Part shown: in pieces, positions 10,975-22,958 of the stretch | Numbering within the stretch: position 1 is the first letter of the stretch | Layout: each line of letters opens with the position of its first letter | Assembly (NCBI GenBank): GCA_025331435.1 | Contig: JAIWNI010000019.1 | Location: forward strand, 1 to 64,000 | Direction of reading: 5' to 3' | DNA: 64,000 nucleotides | DNA from: Choanephora cucurbitarum | Lineage: Eukaryota > Mucoromycota > Mucoromycetes > Mucorales > Choanephoraceae | Notes under the pieces: generated by a model | Database searches by the model: none | Told to the model about the DNA's origin: nothing | What the model saw: only the letters and a program-made list of their open reading frames with translations | Position numbers and translations under genes: made by a program

Positions 10975-11345
10975 AATGCTACTTCTATGTTTCCTCCATT
11001 GTGTTTCTTCAATGTTTCGGCCATGTTAAATTCACCAGAAGGAACATCCAAAAACAGTGGAATGTATATTTTGAGAAAACATTCTAGGCTTTTGAGTCTT
11101 CAAAAGCATCAAAATAACACACACACATCTTGTGGCAGTTCAAACTTGTTTACTATGAGAACTTTATAATCACTGATACTTTTTTCATGCTATGTTTCCT
11201 TCAGTGGAGGCAAAATGACAAAGACATGGAAGTAGTATTTATGGGTTGTAGTAGCATTATCGCGCACCTCTTTCAAATCAAAAAGCCTACAAGTGTTCAT
11301 GTGCATTCTACCTTCCTTTGTCTTATATCATGGTCTTATCTATGA
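10975..11345 (-). pseudogene. Decayed coding fragment upstream of the family gene
   Basis: The minus strand reads MHMNTCRLFDLKEVRDNATT and KYYFHVFVILPPLKET, then meets a stop. The same frame resumes with HEKSISDYKVLIVNKFELPQ. A shifted frame then gives CFLKIYIPLFLDVPSGEFNM. Such a series of open pieces broken by stops suggests a remnant gene. It is not recognised. It may have belonged to the neighbouring gene's family or to a lost mobile element. Confidence 0.25.
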
Positions 11346-11868
11346 AACACTCAGTCTTGTAAAGCATTGATTGAAGCCAAAGTGTTTAGGCTCATAAACA
11401 AAATTGGACAGGATGAACACACAGGATGTCAGAGTACTTCAAATGTTGGTCTCTAATGAAGATATCGCTCAACAACAGATAAGTAATGAATTCCAAGCTC
11501 ACTGAAGCCTTTGTATCAGAATGACACAAGCCTTTACTTGATTATGTAGGATTATGTAAGTCTAAACTAAGCTTTAACATTACACTTCTCTGATCTACCA
11601 ACAGAGAAACTTATATAATCAAGCTCATTAATGAGAGCTCTTGTTAAATTATTTGTTTGTTTACATCACCTGCCATATCTCGAGAGTCGGTGACCTTGAC
11701 AGGCAGGAGAGCTTAAATCTTTTTACTGTGATTAAGTAACACTTTTGTCAGTTGCCTTATTTGGCACCAAAAGAGATTATGTCATTTTCATGCTTGTTTT
11801 CTTGTATTTTTTTTTCTTCATTCCTTTTGCTTTTTTTTTTACTTTCTTGTTCAGTTAAAGAAAAAAAA
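11346..11868. promoter_or_regulatory. Upstream region of the peroxin gene
   Basis: No exon supported. The last 60 bases before the start codon at 11869 form a strong pyrimidine tract followed by an A run, a common leader pattern in this window. Confidence 0.35.
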
Positions 11869-13227
11869 ATGGCTCAGTCTACAGCAGAAAAGCAGTCAAC
11901 AGGCTCTTCAACAGCACTTGAAAATACACCCAGTACAAAAAGTAACAGCAGCTTCTCATCACCTCACGCTATTCAAACATTGGACCAAATACCAGTGCCT
12001 GTTCTTAAATTGCTCGTCAGCTTAGGTCCTACCTTACACCTTGCAGCAAAATGGATTGATGTGTTATTATGGAACACAGACAGACGCCATTCTGTATTAC
12101 TTGTGTTGTTGTGGAACAGCCTTTGTCTATGGACTTGGCCATTGTTGACTTTGGGTATACCTTGCTTCATACTCTATCGACTTGGCTACAGCTGGTTGGC
12201 TGTCCGTACTGCTCGAAAGAAACGTGAGGCAGTGGAGAAACAACGACAAGAACAAAGAGAAAAGAAGAAGGTAGAGGATGACGATGAAGAAGAGGGCAGA
12301 AGCGAGAAGGACGTTCTGCCTATTTCACGCAAGATCAAATCACAGAACCATGTGTCGCTGGACGATACAATGCAAGATATTCAAAAGGTAAACCAGTTTG
12401 TTGAGTCAATACGATCACAATGGTATGATCACACCAAATGGTTTCATGAACAACCTATTGTCTTTGTATTGACTGTATTGGCGTATGCATGTCCTGTCTG
12501 GTGGATCTTGTGCTATCTGCTGGGCGTACAAGGCATGTTGGCAATGATGGGTACTTTGATAATATTGTTACCCTCTGGCTATCCTGAAAAAGTCCTTTGG
12601 GTGATTCAGCGCAACAAGATCACAAGACATGCGCTGGCTGCTATCTGGACCTATGGTATCACCTGTACAGCCAAATTGACCAGTCAGAAGAGAGAAGAGA
12701 AGAAAAAGGGATGGAAGGCTTGGATCAGTGATTTCTTGACTCGTACTAAACAACAAAGAATTGCATGGGAGACATTTGAGCCTACAGACAAAAAGAAGGG
12801 ATCTCAAGTAGAGATGATATTTCAGTTTGAGGTCTATGAAAATCAGCGATGGTGGTTGGGTGTCAATTGGACTACTAACATGATGCCAAGTGAACGCACG
12901 CCATGGACTGACAACCAATTGAAACCAATCGCATCCAAAGAAGACATCAAGTTGCCTGAATCAACTTTACAAGAACAACCGGAAAATGGCTGCACCATCA
13001 GTAAAGTCTGGAGTTGGGTAGACGGTGATTGGTGGGTAGATATGACAGGTGAATTACAGAATAAAGTGGATCATAATGGCTGGGAGTATGGCAACAATGC
13101 CTGGAAACAAACCAGTGGTACACCTGGTATGCAGACATTCACACGTAGACGTAGGTGGTGTAGAAGAGCCCGTCTGGTTGAACATGTCATTACTGCACCT
13201 GCCAAAGAGGATAAAAAAGATGTATAA
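11869..13227 (+). CDS. Peroxin of the Pex23/Pex24 class with dysferlin domain
   Basis: Integral membrane protein of 452 residues in one exon, of the fungal Pex24/28/29/30 group. These proteins sit at peroxisomes and ER contact sites and affect peroxisome number and size. Two hydrophobic clusters are visible (about residues 65-110 and 200-245), with a highly charged stretch between them. Residues about 315-440 form a dysferlin-type domain: FEVYENQRWWLGVNW with ERTPW, then a second half with GWEYGNNAW and a basic RRRRWCRRAR end. The frame is open upstream to 11752, but the ATG at 11869 was chosen. It has the AAAAATGGC context directly after the pyrimidine leader, and the upstream extension is only a hydrophobic stretch coded by that pyrimidine-rich leader. 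Confidence 0.88.
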   Translation: MAQSTAEKQSTGSSTALENTPSTKSNSSFSSPHAIQTLDQIPVPVLKLLVSLGPTLHLAAKWIDVLLWNTDRRHSVLLVLLWNSLCLWTWPLLTLGIPCFILYRLGYSWLAVRTARKKREAVEKQRQEQREKKKVEDDDEEEGRSEKDVLPISRKIKSQNHVSLDDTMQDIQKVNQFVESIRSQWYDHTKWFHEQPIVFVLTVLAYACPVWWILCYLLGVQGMLAMMGTLIILLPSGYPEKVLWVIQRNKITRHALAAIWTYGITCTAKLTSQKREEKKKGWKAWISDFLTRTKQQRIAWETFEPTDKKKGSQVEMIFQFEVYENQRWWLGVNWTTNMMPSERTPWTDNQLKPIASKEDIKLPESTLQEQPENGCTISKVWSWVDGDWWVDMTGELQNKVDHNGWEYGNNAWKQTSGTPGMQTFTRRRRWCRRARLVEHVITAPAKEDKKDV

Positions 13228-13389
13228 CATATTTATGCCATTTTCTTTATCTTTTTTTTTCCAAAATAAAAGGAACGGTTTATAGCTAATATAGTTATGT
13301 TGAACAAGAGGCTAATGGGACTAGTAATAATCGGAAGATGGCATGAAGACCATCACACTCTCCTGACCAACTTGTTTAATGAGATTCCT
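13228..13389. other. 3' flank of the peroxin gene
   Basis: Short AT-rich space with an AATAAA-like signal at about 13264. Nothing else supported. Confidence 0.3.
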
Positions 13390-14397
13390 TCAATTGTTGT
13401 CAAATAGGTCACTGGAACAGACATCTATCGAGTTTGATGAATCATTATGAATAGTCTCTTCTTCAATCGCTTCTTTCAAGTATTCAATGAACCGCTTTCT
13501 GTCTTATAAAAAGTAGATAGTATCAATGTATCAGTAATACCAGAATTCAGGTCTCTGTTGTATTGCATCCTCTCTTTCTTCTTGCGCCATCATTCATTGC
13601 TCTAAACCCTTTGTATGCTATTGTCATCAAACTAAGGCATTATCACCATGTAGTCCTTAGTGGAAGCTACATAATAGCTGCCCTTGTTTTCCTCAAACAA
13701 CCGACATGCCCTTTTAGTGAACACAATATGAAGCAATTGATCAATTATCTTGTATATCTTATCTAACAATGCTTATTTTCGGTCCTTGGTTGCTTGTGAA
13801 GAATGGCGCTCATTCCAATTAGGAAATTCAAGTATCTATCTTCCGCGTTGAGAAAGTACAGCTTGTCTGATCATTTTAATCTTTGTTTAAGAGCAATAAG
13901 CTCTAGAGTACATGCTTGCATAAGATGAGAGAATGCGGAAAATGACTCTCAGGTCTTATAATTATACTCCCTTATTAAGCGACTACTGCGCATCATACCA
14001 CTTGACCTTGAAATTCAAGGGATAAACCTTCTACTACCTTAATGCATATGACTGAAGCATTATTTGATATATCTTTTACCTTTTGAAGTTGATTAAAGGG
14101 TGTTGGACGATGAAATGGTACTTCTCTCAACGCGATTTTTTGGGCATGAACAAACTTGTTTAAGAAGGTTATAACAATGATCTTGAGGATTTTAACTATA
14201 TGTTTCAATAATACAATCTTGAAGAGATTTCTAAAAAAGAGTCCAATGTATCTCAAGTATGGTCTTGATGACTTGTCAAAAATGACGGACACAGGCTTAT
14301 TTTGCAAAAATGAAAGATACACATATCTACAATCATAACCAGCAACTGCTTTTTTATTTATGTACAGCAGCATTGTCAATGACCACAATTGCTCCAA
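13390..14397 (-). pseudogene. Fossil of a multi-part gene, unknown family
   Basis: The minus strand carries a long series of protein-like pieces. A 134-residue open frame (14397-13993) contains SFLQNKPVSVIFDKSSRPYL and ASVICIKVVEGLSLEF. It is followed by AFSHLMQACTLELIALKQRL, then LNFLIGMSAILHKQPRTENK, then CRLFEENKGSYYVASTKDYM and finally RKRFIEYLKEAIEEETIHND. In-frame stops and frame changes lie between pieces. Some joins might be introns, but at least three lack splice sites of the right phase. The text is too protein-like to be chance. I read it as a gene in decay; the family is not recognised. Confidence 0.4.
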
Positions 14398-14821
14398 GCA
14401 TGCTCATGATTACTTGAGAGTGTCGCTTAAACAATGCAAGTGATGATTGGATATAGTTCTTTTTCTTTTTTGGTCTTTGACTCTAAGTCTTCTTCCTCGG
14501 TCAAATTTCTCTCTGTCTCTGTTCTAAATAATTTCAACAGGAACAGTGATACAATGTTACAATAACTGTGCACACGACAACAATAACCAGAAATAAGCAA
14601 GTAATACAGTTGATGTACAGAGACTCCTATGTCAATGAGGTCCTTTCTGAAGAGTATACTGTATCTTCTAGTGATGATAAAAAGAATGCATAATTTGAAA
14701 CTCGCATTCTTATCATCACTATGACATAGTCTTCATTGAAAAAAATAAGAGAGGATTTATAGCTTGCATTTTCTCTCTCTTTTTTTCTTTCTTTTCTTTA
14801 TTCTTTTATCCAATAATCAAT
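14398..14821. promoter_or_regulatory. Upstream region of the DUF4112 gene
   Basis: AT-rich, no exon. A long C/T tract (about 14765-14812) lies directly before the start codon. Confidence 0.35.
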
Positions 14822-15566
14822 ATGAACTACGTTAAACAAAAGACTGCTGAGCGCATGCATGTACCAGAAGTAGCAGATAAGGTTCGAGTGAAAGGAAGAG
14901 AGCAGGTTCATTCTATGCAACACAGGTTTCCTTATTTGGACAACACATTGCCAGCCTATTACACCACTGAGGAACAAAAGGAAAAACATCTCAAGCGTAT
15001 TCACAGACTGTCTAAATGGTTAGACAATGCTGTACCTCATTCACCTATTCCATTAGGCGTTGACTCTTTACTGGTAAACAGTCATTACTATGATGATATT
15101 GAATGAATGTAAAATTAATCATACATGATACACACTAGGGCTTTATTCCAATCATTGGTGGTGTCATTGGTAGTATATTGGCTTTATATCAAAGTAAGTT
15201 TCATAGTCTCCACAAATTTGATTTACTGAAAATTTTTTTTTCTTATAAAAAGTTTATTTGTCCACTCTTTTTGGTATTCCTCTTTGGCTTGTATCACGTA
15301 TGCTGTACAATGTGGGTGTTGATTTCTTGTTTACATTGGTACCTTTTATTGGTGGCATTCTGCATATGTTTTACAAGACAAACACATACAACTATCAAGA
15401 TTTAGTGGATTGGCTTGATCATCCCAATCCACCCACTTATGCTGAGAAAGTCAGAGAGCCTTCTGCAGCTGTCTCACCTACACCTACCACGGTAACATGG
15501 CGTCAGGTGGGTCGGGATGCTTACCAGCTACTGGCTTCTAAAAAGATCGAAAAAAAACCGGAATAG
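14822..15566 (+). CDS. DUF4112 membrane protein
   Basis: Predicted 206-residue membrane protein of the DUF4112 family, function unknown. Exons are 14822..15073, 15139..15193 and 15253..15566, with all phases closing. After a charged N-terminus the family core begins at RLSKWLDNAVPHSPIPLGVD, then IPIIGGVIGSILALYQ, LFGIPLWLVSRMLYNVGVD and LVPFIGGILHMFYKTN. This is the usual pattern of two glycine/proline-containing hydrophobic hairpins. A hydrophilic tail with a proline-rich piece ends the protein. AATAAA signals follow at about 15602 and 15641. Subcellular place is not evident. Confidence 0.85.
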
Positions 15567-15702
15567 TGTTACTATTTTTTTTTTAAGCTTTATTCTTTTC
15601 AATAATAAAAATGCCTTAAATGTTAAATGCAGAATGTTTAAATAAATAAAAATGTTAATGTGTGTGTGTATATGGTATTTTTTTATGAAAAAAGAGAGTA
15701 GA

Positions 15703-16140
15703 TCAGTCCAGTCTTAATAAATCTTCCAACTCGCCTTCATCAGATATGATCTCATTCAAAATGACCATTAAGATAGACATGTCACCTCCAGAACGTTGCC
15801 AAAGATGTTGACGGAGTCTTTCTAGACGGATTTGTGCTTGTTTGTCATGGCTGTTTAACACAATTTCCTCCCTTGCTTCACTTATCAGACGCTGCAGATG
15901 AATAGGCAGAGCATAGACGTTGTCATCATCATGAACAACTGTTAAATAGGCACTCATGTCAGGTGCTGTCATTAAGTTAAGCAGATAGTTATAACGATAC
16001 ACTTCCTCTTCTTGCTGCTTGTCATGATGGAATGGGTTGATAAGTTCATTATCATGTTGACAATAAGTACAAGAAGAGCTGTAGAGGTGATGTTCTGAAG
16101 AAGTATTAGTAGTAGAAGTGGCAGTATGGAAATCCATCAT
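15703..16140 (-). CDS. Hypothetical protein, 145 residues, single exon
   Basis: Not recognised. Histidine/serine/threonine-rich N-terminus (residues 1-55) with a CTYCQHD piece. Residues 60-145 are predicted helical: LLNLMTAPDMSAYLTVVHDD, then ARLE-type charged helices, ending in an acidic GELEDLLRLD. The size and clean single frame with an ATG-ATG start support a real gene. It converges with the DUF4112 gene, with only 136 bases between their stops. A cytosolic or nuclear location is a guess. Confidence 0.6.
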   Translation of the reverse strand: MMDFHTATSTTNTSSEHHLYSSSCTYCQHDNELINPFHHDKQQEEEVYRYNYLLNLMTAPDMSAYLTVVHDDDNVYALPIHLQRLISEAREEIVLNSHDKQAQIRLERLRQHLWQRSGGDMSILMVILNEIISDEGELEDLLRLD

Positions 16141-17438
16141 TTTATACTATAGAAAAAAAAAAAGAAAATTTTGAAAAATAAAATAAAATGCAAACATGGT
16201 TATTTATAAGTTGATTGGTACACATTCTATCACATTCCAATTTTAAGCTCAAAAAAGATTTACCGAACAAATCAAAAGGCATGTCTTTTAGCTTCTATAG
16301 TTGGAAGACAGATCAATGAATCAATTCAAATGCTCTACGCTTCTGTAGGCCATGCCAAACATTCAGAAAATAAGCCCAGGTATTTAGGAGTATTTTGAGA
16401 AAAAGAATACGGAATACATATAAGCAACGTTTGCAATGCCATTTAGTTTCTTGGTTGTTAAGGAACATCCAGCTGACCTTTTAAGAAAAAAAGGGGGATC
16501 GTATCATATATACCCACGCATGAAACGAAGCATTGAACCGTGGCGTTATATACAAACAATGACTATGCCGTGAGATAAATCAAAGCAATAACGTAAAAAT
16601 TCCATCAAGCATTCTGCACTTGTTAATCATTCAACCGAACAAAATAAAAAAGGTCCAAGCAGAATAAGACAGATAATAGAACTATTTGTTACACATGGTT
16701 TGATCTCGCTCTCGAAAATGATGACCTGATCTTTGAAGCGATATAAACCATTGTGTCAGGTAGAGCAATGGTATGTACGCAAGTAATGCATAACTCTTAC
16801 TTTTGAGTTCGAAAGTGAGGAGACTATAAAATCAATTGCGTTCTCTTTACATCACTTATTGAATTACAGCAACAACAAAAAACTGATGTGAATAGACTTT
16901 ACCGAGATTAATACATATGTATACTATTTTCCTTTTGGCAACTATCGTACAATGACTATCGGGAGAAATAAGCATATAGACACATGATGGTTTACTAAAG
17001 ACGGATAACGATACCAAGCAATAAGCATTTTCTTTGCTTAATCATTTTCTATCCGACAAGCATATTGTTGTCAAAAGGACAGGTTTCTTATGATTCGATT
17101 CTACATTCTTTGACATAACTCTTTCTTTAAGTTTCTGATACATTTTTAGTTTAGCTTATTGCATTTTTTTTTGCAGAAAATAGTAAGCTGATCAAATTTC
17201 GCATGTTTTTTTTTGCATGAAAATAGCTTCAATTGGCAATTTCATTGAGAATATTGGTTGAATTTTCAAACTCAATGTAACAGGGCTCGAAATCCGTCAA
17301 AGGAAGTTGGCAAAAGCAAATCGCAGCTAAAATGGGCATCAATGACATCTACTGCTTGATTTCAATTAACATAAAATTACGCATAGTTAAGCATCGAAAG
17401 GCTTATGTTTATTACGCATAACAGAAAGGATAGAATGA
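16141..17438. other. Gene-free stretch of 1.3 kb
   Basis: AT-rich. I see no exon, RNA gene or clear repeat. The only notable string is a short purine block around 16490. Confidence 0.4.
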
Positions 17439-20400
17439 TCAACACTCATACAAACTGCTTCTACCATCAGGATCTTCTTCATAAGTTTTCTTGCCTTCTT
17501 TTAGCTGGACGTGAAGCACACCTGATTTCTTAATGGACTCCTGATAAGCTGATTTCACCGTCATGTCAATCAAAAGTGGCCAATAGCGATTTCCGTCGAT
17601 CTTGATTGACTTGATCAATTTATAATCAGGAACAACCATAGGCGCCTCCAATCGAACTTGACGAGCTGTCCTAGTGACCAATGGGTTTGTATGATCATCT
17701 TCATATATCTCTAGCTGTATTGGTACTCTACAAGGCTTCTTTGTACTCACTTCTACAGGCATCAGCCATCGCGAATCGACAGCCAAGACCCAGAGATGAC
17801 GAAAGGCTTGAAGATGATAACGGTTGTCATCAGTCGAGAGTGGATAGAATGGATAGAAGGCGCACAATAAGCCTGCAATAGCCTCATTAGTTGTCGTCAG
17901 GGTATATCCTCCAAGGCCTGCGAATAATAGGCCCATTGACATAGAGAAAGCCATATGATCACCATAACTTGTTTCACCATTGATCATACCGTAAAGTACC
18001 TTCAATCGTTTCAACAATTCTAAATTGCCTGTACCTGCCATAATCATAGCAGCAGTAGTGCAAAGGACGTCGATACAGGTACGTATAATAGTATGTGTAA
18101 TACGCTGTTGAAAGCTGACAGCATTGATGTTCAAAAGTCGGATAAAATGATCCAAGTAACGCAAAAGGAAAGTAAAGGCTTCTTGGTTTTTAGATCCTGC
18201 AAAACGTAAGCCTAAACATAGAAAAGCGCCACTCATAATATTGTATCGTGCTTGGTTAATCACCTCTTGTTCATCTTCATCTTCTGCTGACTGCCTCATG
18301 AATGTAGGAACTTGATCTTTGATCCATTCAGAAGTAGGCTGGATTTGGCTCCACAGGATAAGATTACGAGCAATGGCTCTTAGCATCAGAAAATCGGGTC
18401 GAACATAGTTCAAAAGAGGTCTTGTGGTGGGTATCTCAATCAAACGAGCGACATCATCAGCCTCTGTCTTTAGATACATTAGGCCTAATGCCATAGTAGC
18501 ACCTGGGGATGTGATGTCTAGATTGATGCGTCTCTGTTCATCGTTTCCTAACATGAGTAAACAGAGACGTTTAAAGAGATCGGGGTCCATGCGTTGATCA
18601 TTGCCTCGGCCCAGCATGATAAATCCTAGTGAAAAGCCTGCTGCAAGAGCACAGGTTTGATAGTCTGTTTCAAGGCCAGAAAGATCATTGGCCGCGTTTC
18701 GCTCAAGTTCCTGTAACATCACAAAGGCTAGCTTGACGTCGCGTGTGTTCATATGAATCAAACCAAGACCCAGCAAACTACTGGATAGAATCAAGTTGGA
18801 CTGGTCAAAGGGTGCCGCTTGTTGATCCAAAAGAGCAGGAATATAGGCTGAAAGTAACTTGGTTACCTTCTTGTCTTCTGTGTTACGGTATGCAGCAGCA
18901 ATACCCAGGATAAATCCTACCGAGACCAAGCTACAGTCCTGTCGAATCATATGGTACCATGATTCCAAAGTCAACCGTCTTAGAATACCATTGAGACCCA
19001 TGGCTAGTAACATGCCGCCATGATGAGGTTCAAGATCCCCTGAATGACAAAAGGAAATCCAAGAATCATTCACTTGGTTACTAGGTGAGATACGTAAACC
19101 TGCAGCAATCCCATTATGGAAATGAGGCCACTGTAGAAACTCTTTGTTCCAGATACTCTCATCCAGATGGACAACGGTACGTAAAGGCAAGATCTTGGCT
19201 GCCAGCTGAATAGGCTCAATAGGTAATGTTTTGGTCAGATCAGGTATGTGAGTAGCATAGGCATAGATGGCCCTACCAGCAGCCAAGGCAAGCGTGCGCT
19301 GAACCAGAAAAACAACTTGAGATTGATGTTCAGTTGCAATATCGTCATCGTCCTCTGAGGTAGTTGGAGGAATTGTATGCTCAGGGATATGGCTGGCGTC
19401 TAACATAGTACGGACACCTTCAATTACACCACCAAAACCAAACCTCAGACGTTCTGTTTCCATATTCAATACATCAGATTCATAGATGCATCGTTGTGTG
19501 GGCACTCCAAGCACTTCATTCATTATATCGTCCATACTAACGACTTTAGATTTCTTCAACAAGGTATCAGTATCAAATAAGTTGTCAGTCAATATCTTTA
19601 CTTACTTCAGATAAAGGCAACTTGAAAACATCTGTGTTTGGATCGCACACAGTGGTGTCTAACTGCAACTGCTTATAAATATCATACCGCTCAATAATAT
19701 AATAGAAATCCTTATTCCACATCAGCTGTGGTGACTCTTGTAGACGTCGAAGAGCTTCTAAAATAGGAGTAGCAATGGAACGATTCAAGGTCTCAATTTG
19801 CATTCGGTTGATTTGACACTGAGTCAGACGGTTAATCAGTAAGGCTGGGTCGTTGTCATTGTAATATATAGCATGATACATGCTCCAGAGATCTTGAACA
19901 GTTTTGGCATATGTATTGCGACAGTGTGTGAATGTAGGGGTAAGTGTGTCTACGCCAAAAAAACTCAATAAGACAGGAATGGCGCCTGAGCGAGAAACCA
20001 TCTGCTGTAGACAGACTTCCATGTTGGGTGGATCTATAAGGGCTTCTTCGATCTGTTCTCTAGCTAAGCAAACTAAACAAGATACAGACATGTTGGCTTT
20101 TTTTATTTTGTAATTCTCTCCTCTTTCTTACTTACATCCATGCGTCAGTCCCAGTAAAATGCCCTCTTGTTGATAATAATTTATCCAACTTGAATGGTTA
20201 AGAATGACGCAGAGCTGCATCAATAGATAACCCAAGTGCTCCAGATGAAACTTCATGGTGTTCTTCATACGGTAATCTTCATAGACAACATGCAAACTCT
20301 TGATGATCGCGTTAAGCTCAATAGCACTCAGTGTCTGTTCAGATTGTATTGTCATCGCTTGATCCATCCAGTCATCAGGTATACCCTGACGTCCCTCACC

Positions 20401-22301
20401 CACTAAAATCTTTTTTGCGGGCCTCCGTTGTGTGCGCTTAAGCGGTATAAAGGAAAAGAGTGAGACAAAGAGAACGTGCCATTCGGTCCAATCTGCATGT
20501 TGCTGTTTGAGTTGTATAAATCGGTACCAAAAGGTGGCAAAAAAAGTGGTATGAGCACAATCAAAGGCAGCCAGACAATTTCGTACAATAGAGGACTTGG
20601 GCTGCAGATGAATGCGATACCGTATTGTCTCATTTTGGTACTGCAGATTGAAGCGATCATATACGTTTTGAGAAATATCAATCGCAGGCTGAGAAGAAGG
20701 TAAGGGCACAGATATCAATGGCATACGACTATCCACCCAGAGCCAAAGATGTCCATCAACATCCAAAAATAACAAGTCCTTACAGCTATCTCGTGTGGCA
20801 TTCACAGATACAGCTGACTTTGCGGTTGCTTTGAATTCTATGATGTTTGTATCTTTTTGAAATGCTTTCTCCAAATTGATCAATTGAAGCTGATTTGTCG
20901 TCTTGTTTAGTAAGCAAATTAGTTCTTCACCATTCAAATTATGCACTAGAAATGCGGTAGACTTAATATGATCGGGACTCGTTCTGATAGGTCTTTTTCC
21001 TAACCGTTTACTACAAGTCATGTTAGCTTAATAGAAACAAAGAAAAATGACTGATAAGGAAAATAAAAGGGGACTCACTTAAAGCGCTTTTGCTCTTGCC
21101 AAAGCTTAGTCAAAGAAAGCTCGCTTGGATCTAACATGGTGTGATATACTTGTAACTCCTTTTGATTTAGCTCATTAAGCTCATCATAGAATGACAGTGA
21201 AGACGATCGCTTTCTTTTGCGAGCCTGAAATTCCTCTCTAGACCTTGTCTTTTGAGGAACACCTTTCATTGGTTTTATGCGATATTTCTGTCGCTCATAC
21301 ATCCAGATGGAGTGTTTGTTGTCATTTAGGTTTAGCGCTACAATGACAGGAGGTCGCTCTTCGTTTGAAGTCTGTGCTGTAGCGAATAAGAGTCGATGCG
21401 GATAATTTGATAGGGTAGAAGGTATACTGTTTGTTGAGGAGGAATGAATGCGCTCTATTTTAACTGGACAGGGCATTAAAAGTGGATGGGTGATAGAAAC
21501 AAATCGAGAAGAGATATTCCAACTGGTGGTACTGTTACCGGAGGGGATCGACAGTTGTAGACTCGATTTTTGTTTTGAATGCTCAGCATCTGGCCGCTCA
21601 CTAATCAATAGACCGATATCTAGAGGAACGACATTATCAATCTCAAAGGGTATATAGGCAGTAAAGTTGATGCCATCTTCGAAGTGAATTTGAATGCGGT
21701 CAAGAAAGACAATACAAAGAGCCCTACGTCGAAGATCCGTGTTCTCAAAAAATGGCTTGTCTGCACTCTCAAGCATTGGTTTTTTTTCATCCGTCAACAA
21801 TGCCTGTGGTCCTCGTTTGTGCCAATATTTTTTCACCCACTGCATACGGCTATTGGCGTCGTTTAAGTCAACCTGTTGTGCAGAGGTATGTTTGTTTTCG
21901 GCTTGATTTGTGGGTATAGGAAACCAAGCAAACAAAACTTGCTTGACTTTTTGATTCTCTTGACTAAAGTCAAATGTCTTGAGGATATGCGTGCCTCGAC
22001 TCCAGACAACCACTGTAGCGTTTTTGATATACAGCTCCTGATCTAAAGCTAATGCCCAGTTGTCGATCTGGCCTTGTACAGGTTGTATGTCTAGTGGTTC
22101 TCCAATAACCATAGTAGGCGCATCGGACACGCTAAATAGTTGACATCTATCGTCGGCATGGTGGATCAGCTTATTAGAAGTTCTTCGATTGATTGTTGAG
22201 ATGTCAAATTCAGCATTGGCGTTTCTATATTGGCCGAGATGAGGGTGTTTTGTCAAGAAAGCTTGTCCTATAGATTGGTATTGATCAATTTTAGATAACA
22301 T
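17439..22301 (-). CDS. APC1: Anaphase-promoting complex subunit 1
   Basis: Large scaffold of the anaphase-promoting complex (cyclosome), the nuclear ubiquitin ligase that drives mitotic exit; 1,567 residues. Exons from the start are 22301..21079, 21010..20136, 20096..19606 and 19553..17439. The N-terminal half has the Apc1 beta-propeller region, with VVVWSRGTHILKTFDF followed by QVLFAWFPIP. The C-terminal half has the proteasome/cyclosome repeats, seen as GGMLLAMGLNGILRRLTLES, SLVSVGFILGIAAAYRNTED and TCALAAGFSLGFIMLGRGND. The third intron is short (52 bases) and its acceptor was set by phase. It is shorter than the human protein, but fungal forms are often shorter. It is divergent from the MutL gene across 657 bases. 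Confidence 0.93.
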
Positions 22302-22958
22302 TAGGGGTTAAAGAGAGAAAGAATTGATTTTCATTGTTTGAATGGCTGACTCGAGACTTTATGCAGCTTGATTATACACGCGCTTTTGACAACTTTTTTT
22401 TTTCGCGTTGCATTTAACTTTGGACATTATGAGCCAATCAAATTGAATGTCAGTTTTCATCATAGTTTTTCACCTCGTCCATCATTGCAAGAGATTCAAA
22501 ATCACTAAACTAAGAAACTTCACAATACTTTTAGATGTCCAACTATCTTTTTCGAGCAAAAAAATCCATTATTTGTCTGAGAGTATTTGTTATTTTGGAA
22601 TTATTTATTGATGATATATAATCAGACTCCATTTAATCATAAAGATTTTGATTTTGATTTTCTTGCTTGCATCTGCTTCTATCATCAATAATTGAAAGCA
22701 TTAGAGTAGAAGTTTAGTTGTTAGTTTATATTTCATCTTTAGAAGCATCAGCTACTGATATTTAGTACTGTAGAATGCAATTAGATACACATATTTATCT
22801 TTTAAGCATGCAATTTTTATGCAATTTGTTCCTACTAAATTAGGAATGGCTGTTGAAACCATTAAATCACAATGTGTCTATCTTTTTCTTATATATAATT
22901 GTCTTTCTTTTCTTCTTGTTCTTTTTTTTTTTAAAATAAACCATTAAAGACCAAAGTA
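22302..22958. promoter_or_regulatory. Divergent APC1 / MutL promoter region with G1/S-like motifs
   Basis: Space of 657 bases between two genes read apart. It contains ACGCGC at 22378-22383 and TTTCGCG at 22401-22407, which resemble MCB/E2F-type cell-cycle elements. Both lie within about 110 bases of the APC1 start. A strong pyrimidine leader (about 22890-22932) precedes the MutL start. Function of the motifs is inferred only. Confidence 0.4.

Noticed and set aside
11752..11868. N-terminal extension of the peroxin frame
   Set aside because: It is translated from a pyrimidine tract, giving an artificial hydrophobic stretch. The ATG at 11869 has better context.
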